The notes under the pieces are model-generated. The model was given only the letters and a program-made list of their open reading frames with translations. It had not been told where the DNA came from and searched no databases. From Sphingobium sp. SCG-1 (GTDB lineage: Bacteria > Pseudomonadota > Alphaproteobacteria > Sphingomonadales > Sphingomonadaceae): a stretch of 64,000 nucleotides of DNA. Positions 52,701-60,440 of this stretch are shown piece after piece. The DNA is taken from NCBI RefSeq assembly GCF_002953135.1, contig NZ_CP026372.1, forward strand, positions 744,001 to 808,000, in the 5' to 3' direction. The translations under genes and the position numbers were made by a program. Positions within the stretch are counted from its first letter, which is position 1, and the number at the start of each line of letters is the position of its first letter.

Positions 52701-54070
52701 TTTGCTCTCAACAGACGATTGAACGGTACACGTATAGTGCAGCGCAGCCCATCCGGTTCAAAATCAACGATAGTTTTTGCGCCGAGTTGATAGGGCAGGG
52801 CGCGCTGCACCAGTTCCATGCCATATCCCGATCGGGTGGGCGGTCCACTTATCGGCACGCCGCGCTCAGCCCAAAGCAACGACAGCGAAGGCGCGTTGGA
52901 ATCCTCTTCCTCCATCCACATGATCTCCAGCGTGCCTTCGTCTCTGCTGAGTGCGCCATGTTTGACGGCGTTGGTCGTCAATTCGTGCAGCGCAAGCGCC
53001 AGTGTCTGCGTAGCGCCTGCGTCCAGCGTTACATCCGGCCCATGGATGCGGATGCGGCGCTGCATGTCCTCCTCCGATACATAGGCCGCCAATTCTGCTT
53101 CGATGACGCTCGATAGGGCCGCAGTGTGGTGGTCGCTGCGCGCCAATATACCCTGCACGCGACTGAGTGCGCGCAACCGGATGGAGAATTGCTCGCTGAA
53201 TTCCTCCACGGTCTGAGCCGATCGCCGGATCTGCTGGGCAACGGCCTGCACGACCGCGAGCAAGTTGCGCGTTCGATGTTGCAATTCGGCCATCAGCAAT
53301 GCCTGCGTATCCTGCGCAATCCGCAGGTCGTGGATATCCGTCGACGTGCCGACCCATTCACTCGTGGCAGGCTCCCCATGATCGACCGGTTTTGCGCGAG
53401 TCTGGTGCCAGCGGTAAGTGCCGTCAGCGACACGCAGGACGCGATGCTCGCAATAATATTCGCCTTTGCTCACGGCTTCGCGCCAACGCGCCTGGGTTTC
53501 GTCGCGATCATCGGGATGCACTGCGTACAGCCAACCCAGGCCGCGGCTTTCCATGTCGTCCAGCCCGGTGAAGCTGGTCCACTGCGGACTGCCCCATGTT
53601 CGGTTTCCGTCGGGCCGGGTACGAAAGACAAGTTGTGGGATGCTGGTCGCGAGAATGCGGAACTGCTCCCGGCTTTCACGCAACTGCTGCTCTGCATTAT
53701 GCTGGGCTGTGAAGTCGCGCAGGATCTTCACATATTGGTCGGGCCTGTCCTTCAGCGGCATCAGCAGGCCCGATCCCCAGAACCGGGTGCCGTCGCGGCG
53801 CATGTGCCATCGTTCATCCTTGACACGCCCATGTTGCCGGGCTTGTTCGCGCTCCCATTCCGGCGCGTCTTTTGCGCGGTCTTCAGGCGTAAAGATGACG
53901 TCCGAGTTCTGCCCGATCATCTCCTCGCTGGAATAGCCGAGAAGGCGCTCCGATCCTATATTCCAGCTTGTCGCCTTGGCGTCATCGTCGAGCGTGAAGA
54001 TCGCGAAGTCCGTCGCACTTTCCAATATGAGGCTGAGCAGACGGCTGTCTCCTCGCGAGTCGTCCGCCAT
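52697..54070 (-). CDS. PAS-PAS-HWE sensor histidine kinase
   Basis: 457 aa cytosolic kinase. PAS 1 (about 10-125: TDFAIFTLDDDAKATSWNIG and LGYSSEEMIGQNSDVIFTPE) and PAS 2 (about 135-255: VFRTRPDGNRTWGSPQWTSF, EHRVLRVADGTYRWHQTRAK) precede the HWE region with the phospho-acceptor His in LLMAELQHRTRNLLAVVQAV near 277 and the N-box LALHELTTNAVKHGALS. PAS 1 is of the PYP/LOV-like lineage but lacks the LOV NCRFLQ motif, so it is not blue-light sensing. The start at 54070 is moderately certain; the frame is open to 54214. Confidence 0.87.
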   Translation of the reverse strand: MADDSRGDSRLLSLILESATDFAIFTLDDDAKATSWNIGSERLLGYSSEEMIGQNSDVIFTPEDRAKDAPEWEREQARQHGRVKDERWHMRRDGTRFWGSGLLMPLKDRPDQYVKILRDFTAQHNAEQQLRESREQFRILATSIPQLVFRTRPDGNRTWGSPQWTSFTGLDDMESRGLGWLYAVHPDDRDETQARWREAVSKGEYYCEHRVLRVADGTYRWHQTRAKPVDHGEPATSEWVGTSTDIHDLRIAQDTQALLMAELQHRTRNLLAVVQAVAQQIRRSAQTVEEFSEQFSIRLRALSRVQGILARSDHHTAALSSVIEAELAAYVSEEDMQRRIRIHGPDVTLDAGATQTLALALHELTTNAVKHGALSRDEGTLEIMWMEEEDSNAPSLSLLWAERGVPISGPPTRSGYGMELVQRALPYQLGAKTIVDFEPDGLRCTIRVPFNRLLRAK

Positions 54071-54344
54071 CAGCGCGCATGTCCGTTCGATGTGTCCGTC
54101 ACCTTCGCGCTGTGCGCCGCGGTTAAGGAGAGGCTGGTGAATATCGCAAGGGAGGAGCGCCGCAAAATTGCCATCTCGTTCAATGACGTGGCGGCGGCAC
54201 CGGAGCATCCACATAGATTAGGCACATTCTGGTTCCTGTGCGAAAACGCATGGCGTGGGGCGTGGCGACATTTACATGGGTTATGGCGCCTCTATCGCCC
54301 GCCAATATTTTGACGCGGATGCCGACCGGAAAGGGAGGGCGACC

Positions 54345-54620
54345 ATGATCCGATTTTCAGCATGTGCCGGAGCGCTTATCGTAACATCCCTGATCGGTGG
54401 ATGTGGAAACGAAAGCGGCAGCCCGCCCGCAGCGCCAGCAGGAACCAATCAACAGCAGGCCGTGAACAGTGCGGGGCAGCCGGATTCCCCCGATATGATG
54501 CCTGGCGTCGGCGCGCCCGGATCAGCCGGAGCCGGAACGCAACCGGGGACCTCCAACTCCATCGATAACCAGGCAACAGGGAACCAGACTCTTGATAACA
54601 GCACGACGAAATCAGATTAA
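54345..54620 (+). CDS. Small lipoprotein
   Basis: 91 aa. MIRFSACAGALIVTSLIGGC is a lipoprotein signal with lipobox IGGC. The mature part is short, polar and disordered, rich in Pro, Gly, Asn, Gln and Ser. GGGAGGG lies 6 bases before the ATG. It ends 4 bases before the start of the lipidated DUF4142 gene, so the two are an operon of envelope lipoproteins. Confidence 0.7.
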   Translation: MIRFSACAGALIVTSLIGGCGNESGSPPAAPAGTNQQQAVNSAGQPDSPDMMPGVGAPGSAGAGTQPGTSNSIDNQATGNQTLDNSTTKSD

Positions 54621-54624
54621 GAAC

Positions 54625-55260
54625 ATGCGGCGCGCGCCATTGACCTTGCTACCGCTGGTCGCCCTGATATCCGCCTGCGGGCAGGGCGGGGATACGCGGC
54701 AGAATGAGAGCAGTACACAAAACGGGCCTGCCAGCGGAAGCGCGACAATCGCCAAGACCTATGAAGGGCCGAAGCCGGAGGGCGTTTCCAGCCCGAACGA
54801 TGTCTTCACGCGGACTTACTATATTCCCGCAGCCGCCAGCAGCGACATGTACGAGATCGAGGCGGGCAAGCTAGCGCTGAAGCGCGGCACCCGGCCGGAG
54901 GTTAAGGCTTTCGCGCAGCAGATGATCGAGGATCATGGCAAGACGACAAAAGCGCTAAGCGCGTTCGTCGCCAGCCATCCGGTGAATGTCGCCATCCCCA
55001 GCCATATGGATGCGCGGCATCAGGCGATGATGGAAAATCTGGAAAACAGCACCGCAAAGGAATTCGATAAGGTCTATATCGGCCAGCAGGCGGCGGCGCA
55101 TCAGGAAGCGCTCAATCTCCACAAAAGCTACGCCTCCAATGGGGATGACAAAGCGCTTAGTGCTGTGGCGAAAAGCACGGCCGGAGTGGTCGAACATCAC
55201 GCCGCCGCCGTGCACAAGTTGGAGCAGACCCTGGGTGCCGGGCACTCAACCGCAGGTTAG
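54625..55260 (+). CDS. DUF4142 lipoprotein (copy 2)
   Basis: 211 aa. MRRAPLTLLPLVALISAC gives lipobox ISAC. The DUF4142 bundle follows: AASSDMYEIEAGKLALKRGT, then KAFAQQMIEDHGKTTKALS, VYIGQQAAAHQEALNLHKSY and VEHHAAAVHKLEQTL. It is a membrane-anchored paralogue of the protein at 50936. The ribosome binding site is weak, consistent with coupling to the small lipoprotein gene. Its stop overlaps that of the convergent response regulator by 4 bases. Confidence 0.85.
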   Translation: MRRAPLTLLPLVALISACGQGGDTRQNESSTQNGPASGSATIAKTYEGPKPEGVSSPNDVFTRTYYIPAAASSDMYEIEAGKLALKRGTRPEVKAFAQQMIEDHGKTTKALSAFVASHPVNVAIPSHMDARHQAMMENLENSTAKEFDKVYIGQQAAAHQEALNLHKSYASNGDDKALSAVAKSTAGVVEHHAAAVHKLEQTLGAGHSTAG

Positions 55261-55643
55261 GCGGGCGCGGCGCCTTGCAGGTGCCGCGCGATCTCCGAAA
55301 GCAGGTCGGGTATCTTGTACGGCTTTTCGACAAAGTGGCAGGATCGATATCGATCGGGCAACGCCGACCGGCTGTAACCCGTGGCGAGCAGCACGGGCAC
55401 CTGCCGGTCGAGCAGTTCGTCCAGCAGGTCGAACACCATCTCGCCCCGAAGATTAACGTCGAGAACCGCTATGTTGAGTTTCTCGTTTTTGGCCAGTTCG
55501 CGAGCGTCGGCCAGGCGGCCGCTCGGTCCGACGACCTTAGCTCCGGTGCCCCCGATTGCTTCGGCCAAGTCGCTGGCGAGAAAATACTCGTCCTCCACGA
55601 CCAGGATACGCGCATCTGCAAATAAGGTGTCATGCGACGACAT
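55257..55643 (-). CDS. Single-domain response regulator (second)
   Basis: 128 aa from the ATG at 55643 with GGGGAGC upstream. Receiver residues: ILVVEDEYFLASDLAEAIGG, Asp in IAVLDVNLRGEMVFDLLDEL near 61, Thr in LLATGYSRSALP and Lys in HFVEKPYKIPDLL. No output domain. No kinase gene touches it; the HWE kinases at 48658 and 52697 are candidates. Confidence 0.88.
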   Translation of the reverse strand: MSSHDTLFADARILVVEDEYFLASDLAEAIGGTGAKVVGPSGRLADARELAKNEKLNIAVLDVNLRGEMVFDLLDELLDRQVPVLLATGYSRSALPDRYRSCHFVEKPYKIPDLLSEIARHLQGAAPA

Positions 55644-56040
55644 AAATCGCTCCCCGTTTCCCATACTGCTGGGCAGATACAACCCCGCGTAAAATAACAT
55701 AAATCAATATCCTGTGCAGCACCGCAGCCCCTGTTGAGCTTCGGTGCCCCGTGCCCGAAGAATACACTTCATTATAAAACATGATCTACGTGTCACAATT
55801 GATGAAAGGATTAGCTCCGGAAGGAAGGATGGCCTGTGTTTTTCAGCACATTGCATCCATCTAAGGACATAATGCATCAACCGGGAATTCGAACCGCAAC
55901 CACCTCGCAATCCTAGGTTAATTCCTTAACGGTTTGCAATTCCTACTAGTGCGCAGGGCATGAACGCCAATAAAATATGACCGTTGGCGGAACTAAGTAA
56001 CTGCCGCACGGGATATCACGTAGCGTAATGGGAGAGATCG
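55644..56040. other. Divergent spacer before pncC, no gene
   Basis: About 400 bases, AT-richer than average. The only open frame (55704-55910, minus) is Cys/Arg-rich and has no motif. A short hairpin CTTCGG...CCGAAG lies near 55738-55760. GGAAC at 55989 has no matching -10 at EcfG spacing. GGGAGAG at 56029-56035 is the pncC ribosome binding site. Confidence 0.4.
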
Positions 56041-56541
56041 TTGAAAGCCGAAACATTATCGCCGATCTTGCCGTCTGAGATCGAAGCGGCGGCGAAGAAG
56101 GTTCTGGAACTTGCCTGTCGAGATGAACTGACGCTTGCTACCGCGGAGAGTTGCACCGGCGGATTGCTCGCGTCACTGCTGACCGATGTGGAAGGGTGCA
56201 GCCATGCGTTCGAGCGCGGCTTCGTCGTCTATAGCGTCGACGCGAAATGCGAATTGCTGGGATTGGCGCGGCAAGATGTGGAATCCTGCGGCGCGGTTAG
56301 CCGGGAAACGGCGGTCGCCATGGCAAAGGGGGCGCTGGACAATTCCCCCGCGTCCATCGCGCTGGCCATCACGGGCTTTGCGGGCAGCGGCGACGAACCG
56401 GGTCTTGTCCATTTCGCCTGCGCGCGCCGTGGCGGAGAGATCCAGCATCGCGAAGAGCATTTCGGCGACATCGGCCGCGGACCGGTCAGAATTGCGTCAT
56501 TGCGCGTGGCGCTCGAAATGATCCATCATGCGCTGACATGA
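56041..56541 (+). CDS. pncC: Nicotinamide-nucleotide amidase (CinA C-terminal type)
   Basis: 166 aa; TTG start with GGGAGAG upstream. The hallmark LATAESCTGGLLASLLTDVE near residue 37 carries the catalytic Ser, with YSVDAKCELLGL, CGAVSRETAVAMAKGAL and ALAITGFAGSGDEPGLVHFA following. It deamidates nicotinamide mononucleotide to nicotinate mononucleotide, salvaging NAD breakdown products. It overlaps the NAD synthetase gene by 4 bases, placing salvage and final NAD synthesis in one unit. Confidence 0.9.
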   Translation: MKAETLSPILPSEIEAAAKKVLELACRDELTLATAESCTGGLLASLLTDVEGCSHAFERGFVVYSVDAKCELLGLARQDVESCGAVSRETAVAMAKGALDNSPASIALAITGFAGSGDEPGLVHFACARRGGEIQHREEHFGDIGRGPVRIASLRVALEMIHHALT

Positions 56542-58595
56542 CGACACATCCATTTTTCTCGATCCATCGGCACGGCATGGTGCGCGTAGCCGTCGCGACT
56601 CCGCTCGCCAGCGTCGCCGACGTGCCCGCCAATGCCGACGCAGTACTGGCTCTCGCCAGGCAGGCGCATGAGGAAGGCGTTGATCTCGCGGTGTTCCCGG
56701 AACTGGCGCTTTCCTCCTATGCGATCGACGACCTGCTGTTGCAGGAGGCATTGCTCGATAGCGTCGAGGCGGCGGCAGTGCGGCTGTGCAGCGAGACGCA
56801 GCAGCTATCGCCCATATTGATCGTTGGCGCGCCGGTGCGGCGGGGAGGGCGGCTGTTCAACTGCGCGCTGGTGATCGCAAAGGGTCGTATCCTGGGCATC
56901 GTGCCCAAGACGTTCCTGCCGAACTACCGCGAATATTATGAGAAGCGCTGGTTCGCCTCCGGGGCAGGACAGACCGGACTTGAAGTCTCCTTCGCGGGCC
57001 AGACCGTCCCGTTCGGCACGGACCTGATTTTCGCGGCGAGTGACTTGGCCGACTTCATCTTCCACGTCGAAATCTGCGAGGATTACTGGGCGCCGATTCC
57101 GCCCTCCAGCTACGGCGCAATGGCGGGTGCGACGATCCTGTGCAATCTCTCCGCGTCGAACATTGTCGTGGGGAAGGCGCGGCAGCGTGCCCTTCTTTGC
57201 AGCGCGCAGGCGATGCGGGCGATGGCAGCTTATGTCTATTCCGCCGCCGGGCCGGGCGAAAGCACGACCGACTTGGCGTGGGACGGGCAGGGGATGATCT
57301 ACGAGCAGGACGTGTTGCTTGCCCAATCCAGCCGGTTCGTGTCGCCCGAACTCATCTCCGCCGACGTTGACGTGCAGCGGCTCCGGCTGGAACGCATGCG
57401 CAATGGCACCTTCTCCGATGCCATGAAGCAGGCGGGTGATCCGGAACGCGCCTTCCGCCGCGTCCCGTTCGCGCATGAGCCGCAATATGCGGACATCGGT
57501 TTCCGCCGTCCCGTCGCGCGGTTCCCGTTCGTGCCGAGCGACCCGCTGCGGCTGGACGACGACTGCTATGAGGCGTTCAACATTCAGGTGAGCGCACTCG
57601 TCCGCCGCTTCCAGTCCACCGGCGGCACCCGCATGGTCATCGGTGTGTCCGGCGGCCTCGACTCCACGCACGCGCTGATCGTCGCGGCAAAGGCCTGCGA
57701 TCGAATGGACCTCCCGCGCGACACCATCCTCGGCATCACCATGCCTGGTTTCGCCACGGGTGACGTGACTAAGGCCAGCGCATGGGCATTGATGCGCGCG
57801 CTCGGCATAGAGGCGCAGGAGATCGACATCCGCCCCGCCGCTCGCCAGATGCTCGGCGACATGGGCCATCCGTTCGCCAGCGGTCAGCCGGTATATGATG
57901 TGACGTTCGAGAATGTTCAGGCGGGGCTTCGCACCGACTATCTGTTCCGCATCGCCAACCAGCGCGGCGGCTTCGTGATCGGCACCGGCGACCTTTCGGA
58001 AATGGCACTGGGCTGGTGCACCTATGGCGTCGGCGACCAGATGAGCCATTATGCCGTCAACACCGGCGTCCCCAAGACGCTGATCCAGTATCTGATCCGC
58101 TGGTGCGTGCAGACCGATCAGTTCGATGCGGAGACGGCAAAGGTACTGACGGACGTCCTGAACACCGAAATATCGCCCGAACTCGTGCCCGCCGATGCGG
58201 AAGGCAAGATCCAGAGCACGCAGGATCGCATCGGACCCTACGAGCTTCACGACTTCTTCCTGCACCACATCATGCGCCTCGGCCTGCCGCCCTCGAAAGT
58301 CGCGTTCCTCGCCTGGCACGCGTGGCGCGATGTGCAGGCAGGGGACTGGCCCGCGAACATCCAGCTTTCCGCCCGGAACAGCTACGACCTGCCAGTTATC
58401 CGCAAATGGCTGGAGGAGTTCCTCCGCCGCTTCTTCCAGACCAGCCAGTTCAAGCGCTCCGCCATCCCCAACGGCCCCAAGGTGTCGGGCGGCGGGAGCC
58501 TCTCGCCGCGCGGAGACTGGCGCGCGCCCTCGGATGGCACCGCGAAATTGTGGCTCGATGAATTAGCCGCGGCATGGCCGGACACCCCCGGCTAA
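56538..58595 (+). CDS. nadE: Glutamine-dependent NAD+ synthetase
   Basis: 685 aa. The N-terminal nitrilase-type glutaminase has Glu in LAVFPELALSSYAIDD near residue 53, Lys in IVPKTFLPNYREYYEKRWF near 126 and Cys in HVEICEDYWAPIPP near 180. The C-terminal synthetase has the P-loop VIGVSGGLDSTHALIVAAKA near 370 and GDLSEMALGWCTYGVGDQMS near 485. It amidates nicotinate adenine dinucleotide with ATP and glutamine-derived ammonia. The long form is normal for this class. Co-translated with pncC. Confidence 0.95.
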   Translation: MTTHPFFSIHRHGMVRVAVATPLASVADVPANADAVLALARQAHEEGVDLAVFPELALSSYAIDDLLLQEALLDSVEAAAVRLCSETQQLSPILIVGAPVRRGGRLFNCALVIAKGRILGIVPKTFLPNYREYYEKRWFASGAGQTGLEVSFAGQTVPFGTDLIFAASDLADFIFHVEICEDYWAPIPPSSYGAMAGATILCNLSASNIVVGKARQRALLCSAQAMRAMAAYVYSAAGPGESTTDLAWDGQGMIYEQDVLLAQSSRFVSPELISADVDVQRLRLERMRNGTFSDAMKQAGDPERAFRRVPFAHEPQYADIGFRRPVARFPFVPSDPLRLDDDCYEAFNIQVSALVRRFQSTGGTRMVIGVSGGLDSTHALIVAAKACDRMDLPRDTILGITMPGFATGDVTKASAWALMRALGIEAQEIDIRPAARQMLGDMGHPFASGQPVYDVTFENVQAGLRTDYLFRIANQRGGFVIGTGDLSEMALGWCTYGVGDQMSHYAVNTGVPKTLIQYLIRWCVQTDQFDAETAKVLTDVLNTEISPELVPADAEGKIQSTQDRIGPYELHDFFLHHIMRLGLPPSKVAFLAWHAWRDVQAGDWPANIQLSARNSYDLPVIRKWLEEFLRRFFQTSQFKRSAIPNGPKVSGGGSLSPRGDWRAPSDGTAKLWLDELAAAWPDTPG

Positions 58596-58604
58596 CGCAT
58601 GTTA
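58593..58604. promoter_or_regulatory. TAAC-N4-GTTA dyad upstream of stress SDR promoter
   Basis: TAACGCATGTTA, perfect half-sites, overlapping the nadE stop codon. Its centre is 19.5 bp upstream of the centre of the GGAAC at 58616, shorter than the 25.5-26.5 bp seen at other sites. Confidence 0.45.
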
Positions 58605-58615
58605 CCGGCACGGCG

Positions 58616-58640
58616 GGAACGCCCTAAGCCAGCATCTGTT
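58616..58640 (+). promoter_or_regulatory. EcfG-like promoter for stress SDR
   Basis: GGAAC (58616-58620), 16 bases, TGTT (58637-58640). Predicted start near 58648, 25 bases before the ATG at 58673, with AGGAG in between. Confidence 0.6.
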
Positions 58641-58672
58641 CGCTTCCTGACCTTCAACATCAGGAGCGCGAT

Positions 58673-59530
58673 ATGCCCGATTACCCCAAGCCGCCCTTTC
58701 CCGATCAGCCGCAGGCTATGCCGGGCGAAACCGCCAAGATGGACCCGGTGCCCGATCACGGCGAGGCAAGCTATAAAGGCTCGGGCCGTCTGGAAGGGCA
58801 GAACGCTATCATCACCGGCGGCGACAGCGGCATAGGCCGCGCTGTCGCCATCGCCTTCGCACGGGAGGGCGCGAACGTCCTCATCGCCTATCTCGATGAA
58901 GACAAGGACGCACAGGAAGTCGCCCGCCTGATCGAGGCGGAGGGCAAGCAGTCGGTGCTGGTCCCCGGCGATATTTCGGACCCTGCGCACTGCCGCGCCA
59001 TCGTCGACAAGGCGGTCGAAGCCTTTGGGCGCGTCGATATCCTCGTCAACAATGCGGCGCATCAGGATAGTTTCGAGGATATCGGTGAAATCAGCGACGA
59101 GGAGTGGCAGAAGACCTTCGCGACCAATATCCACGCGATGTTCTACCTGACCAAAGCCGCCGTGCCGCACATGCAAGAGGGCAGTGCGATCATCAACACT
59201 GCCTCGGTCAACGCGGACAACCCCAGCCCGCAACTGCTCGCTTACGCCACGACCAAAGGCGCGATTCAGAACTTTACCGGTGGCTTGGCGCAACTGCTCG
59301 CGGAGAAGGGCATCCGCGCCAATGCCGTCGCGCCGGGCCCGGTATGGACGCCGCTCATCCCCTCCACCATGCCAGCCGAAAAGGTGAAGGAATTCGGCAG
59401 TCAGGTGCCGATGAAGCGCCCCGCGCAGCCGGTCGAACTTGCGCCGGTCTATGTCATGCTTGCCAGCAAGGAGGCGAGCTACGTCTCTGGCGCGACCGTG
59501 GCCGTGACGGGCGGAAAGCCCATCATCTAA
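58673..59530 (+). CDS. SDR-family oxidoreductase, general-stress type (YhdG/GSP39-like)
   Basis: 285 aa. A proline-rich N-terminal extension (PDYPKPPFPDQPQAMPGETA) precedes the Rossmann core: AIITGGDSGIGRAVAIAFAR near residue 46, ILVNNAAHQDSFEDIGEI near 123, catalytic AYATTKGAIQNFTGGLAQLL near 190, and VAPGPVWTPLIPSTMP. The extension and motifs match the glucose/general-stress dehydrogenases of Bacillus and proteobacteria, induced by ethanol, heat and desiccation. The upstream EcfG-like promoter agrees with that role. Substrate unproven. Confidence 0.9.
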   Translation: MPDYPKPPFPDQPQAMPGETAKMDPVPDHGEASYKGSGRLEGQNAIITGGDSGIGRAVAIAFAREGANVLIAYLDEDKDAQEVARLIEAEGKQSVLVPGDISDPAHCRAIVDKAVEAFGRVDILVNNAAHQDSFEDIGEISDEEWQKTFATNIHAMFYLTKAAVPHMQEGSAIINTASVNADNPSPQLLAYATTKGAIQNFTGGLAQLLAEKGIRANAVAPGPVWTPLIPSTMPAEKVKEFGSQVPMKRPAQPVELAPVYVMLASKEASYVSGATVAVTGGKPII

Positions 59531-59560
59531 AGAGGCTGCTGCGTCAAACTCCCGATCCGG

Positions 59561-59572
59561 TAACGCATGTTA
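59561..59572. promoter_or_regulatory. TAAC-N4-GTTA dyad upstream of DUF2383 gene
   Basis: TAACGCATGTTA, identical in sequence to the site at 58593. Its centre lies 26.5 bp upstream of an AGAAC (59591-59595) that could be a degenerate EcfG -35. Confidence 0.45.
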
Positions 59573-59590
59573 ATCAACACGTTAGGTGGG

Positions 59591-59617
59591 AGAACCGATT
59601 TGGTAGCTCGCGGCGTT
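59591..59617 (+). promoter_or_regulatory. Degenerate EcfG-like promoter for DUF2383 gene
   Basis: AGAAC (59591-59595), 18 bases, CGTT (59614-59617). One mismatch in the -35 and spacing one or two bases too long, so weak on its own; position relative to the dyad is its main support. Confidence 0.3.
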
Positions 59618-59651
59618 AACCCTCTACATTCGATCACGGAGAATATGCGAC

Positions 59652-60098
59652 ATGGCAAGTGAAAGCGACATCACCGTCCTCAACAGCCTCATCAAGACGA
59701 CGCTGGACAGCGTCAAGGGCTTCCAGGACGCAGCCGAGGACAGCAACGCTGGACGCTTCTCGTCCCTGTTCAGCCAAATGGCGAACGATCGCGATCGCAT
59801 TGCCAGGGAGCTTCAGGATGCGGTGCGCCGGCTCGGTGGAACGCCCGCCGACAGTGGCAGCGTCGCAGGGTCCGCGCACCGGGCTTTCATGAACTTCAAG
59901 GAACTGCTGTCGGCCAGCGATGAGAAGGCGGTCATTAAAGAGGTCGAACGCGGCGAAGATTATATCAAGTCTAAATTCGAAGCTGCGGTTGCTGACGGCA
60001 ACCTTGCCGTTGAGACACGCGGCATCGTGGAAGGATGCTACGGCTCCGTCCGCGAGGGGCACGATCGGGTGAGCGCTCTAAAGCATTCGATGGTCTGA
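59652..60098 (+). CDS. DUF2383 four-helix bundle protein (PA2169 family)
   Basis: 148 aa, ferritin-like bundle: DITVLNSLIKTTLDSVKGFQ, then FSSLFSQMANDRDRIARELQ and GSAHRAFMNFKELLSASDEK, then GEDYIKSKFEAAVADGNL. The family has no established activity and is typically induced in stationary phase or under stress. CACGGAG precedes the ATG by about 10 bases. It lies between the stress SDR and the manganese catalase genes, which fits that pattern. Confidence 0.88.
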   Translation: MASESDITVLNSLIKTTLDSVKGFQDAAEDSNAGRFSSLFSQMANDRDRIARELQDAVRRLGGTPADSGSVAGSAHRAFMNFKELLSASDEKAVIKEVERGEDYIKSKFEAAVADGNLAVETRGIVEGCYGSVREGHDRVSALKHSMV

Positions 60099-60121
60099 AA
60101 TATCATCGTGCCGGATCGGAG

Positions 60122-60286
60122 CTAGTTGCGGAAAACCGGCAGGAATGCGGAAGGCGCATTGGCATCGGCAGAAGCGCGCAAACGGTCGGCCTCGAACGAC
60201 AATCTCTGGGCGTCAACCAGGCGGGGCGCACATCGTGCCTCCTCTTCAAGTCGCGCGGCGCGTTCGAATAATTTCCGTCGGTCCAT
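60122..60286 (-). CDS. Possible 54-aa helical small protein
   Basis: Minus-strand frame MDRRKLFERAARLEEEARCA, then RLVDAQRLSFEADRLRASA and ending LPVFRN. Charged residues are spaced as in an amphipathic or coiled-coil helix. The ribosome binding site is poor and no family is known. It occupies most of the 340-base gap before the catalase gene; the remaining part (60287-60440) holds the catalase promoter, where I found no EcfG match. Support is amino-acid texture only. Confidence 0.38.
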   Translation of the reverse strand: MDRRKLFERAARLEEEARCAPRLVDAQRLSFEADRLRASADANAPSAFLPVFRN

Positions 60287-60440
60287 TCACGCACACAACA
60301 CCGATCAGGATGTCACAGCACTAACATACAGCACAACAGAACATGGGTGCGGCGGAGTTTTTCAAGGTCTTTTGAGGCTCAGAGATGCCATCGCTAACCC
60401 TTTTCCTCTTGTTCCACCTTCCTAACACGGAGTTCCTCTG

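Noticed and set aside
54212..54236. GGAAC on the minus strand upstream of the PAS-PAS-HWE kinase
   Set aside because: No (C/T)GTT follows at 16 or 17 bases.
56805..58319. 504-aa open frame antisense to nadE
   Set aside because: Antisense shadow with no domain; the NAD synthetase motifs fix the real strand and frame.
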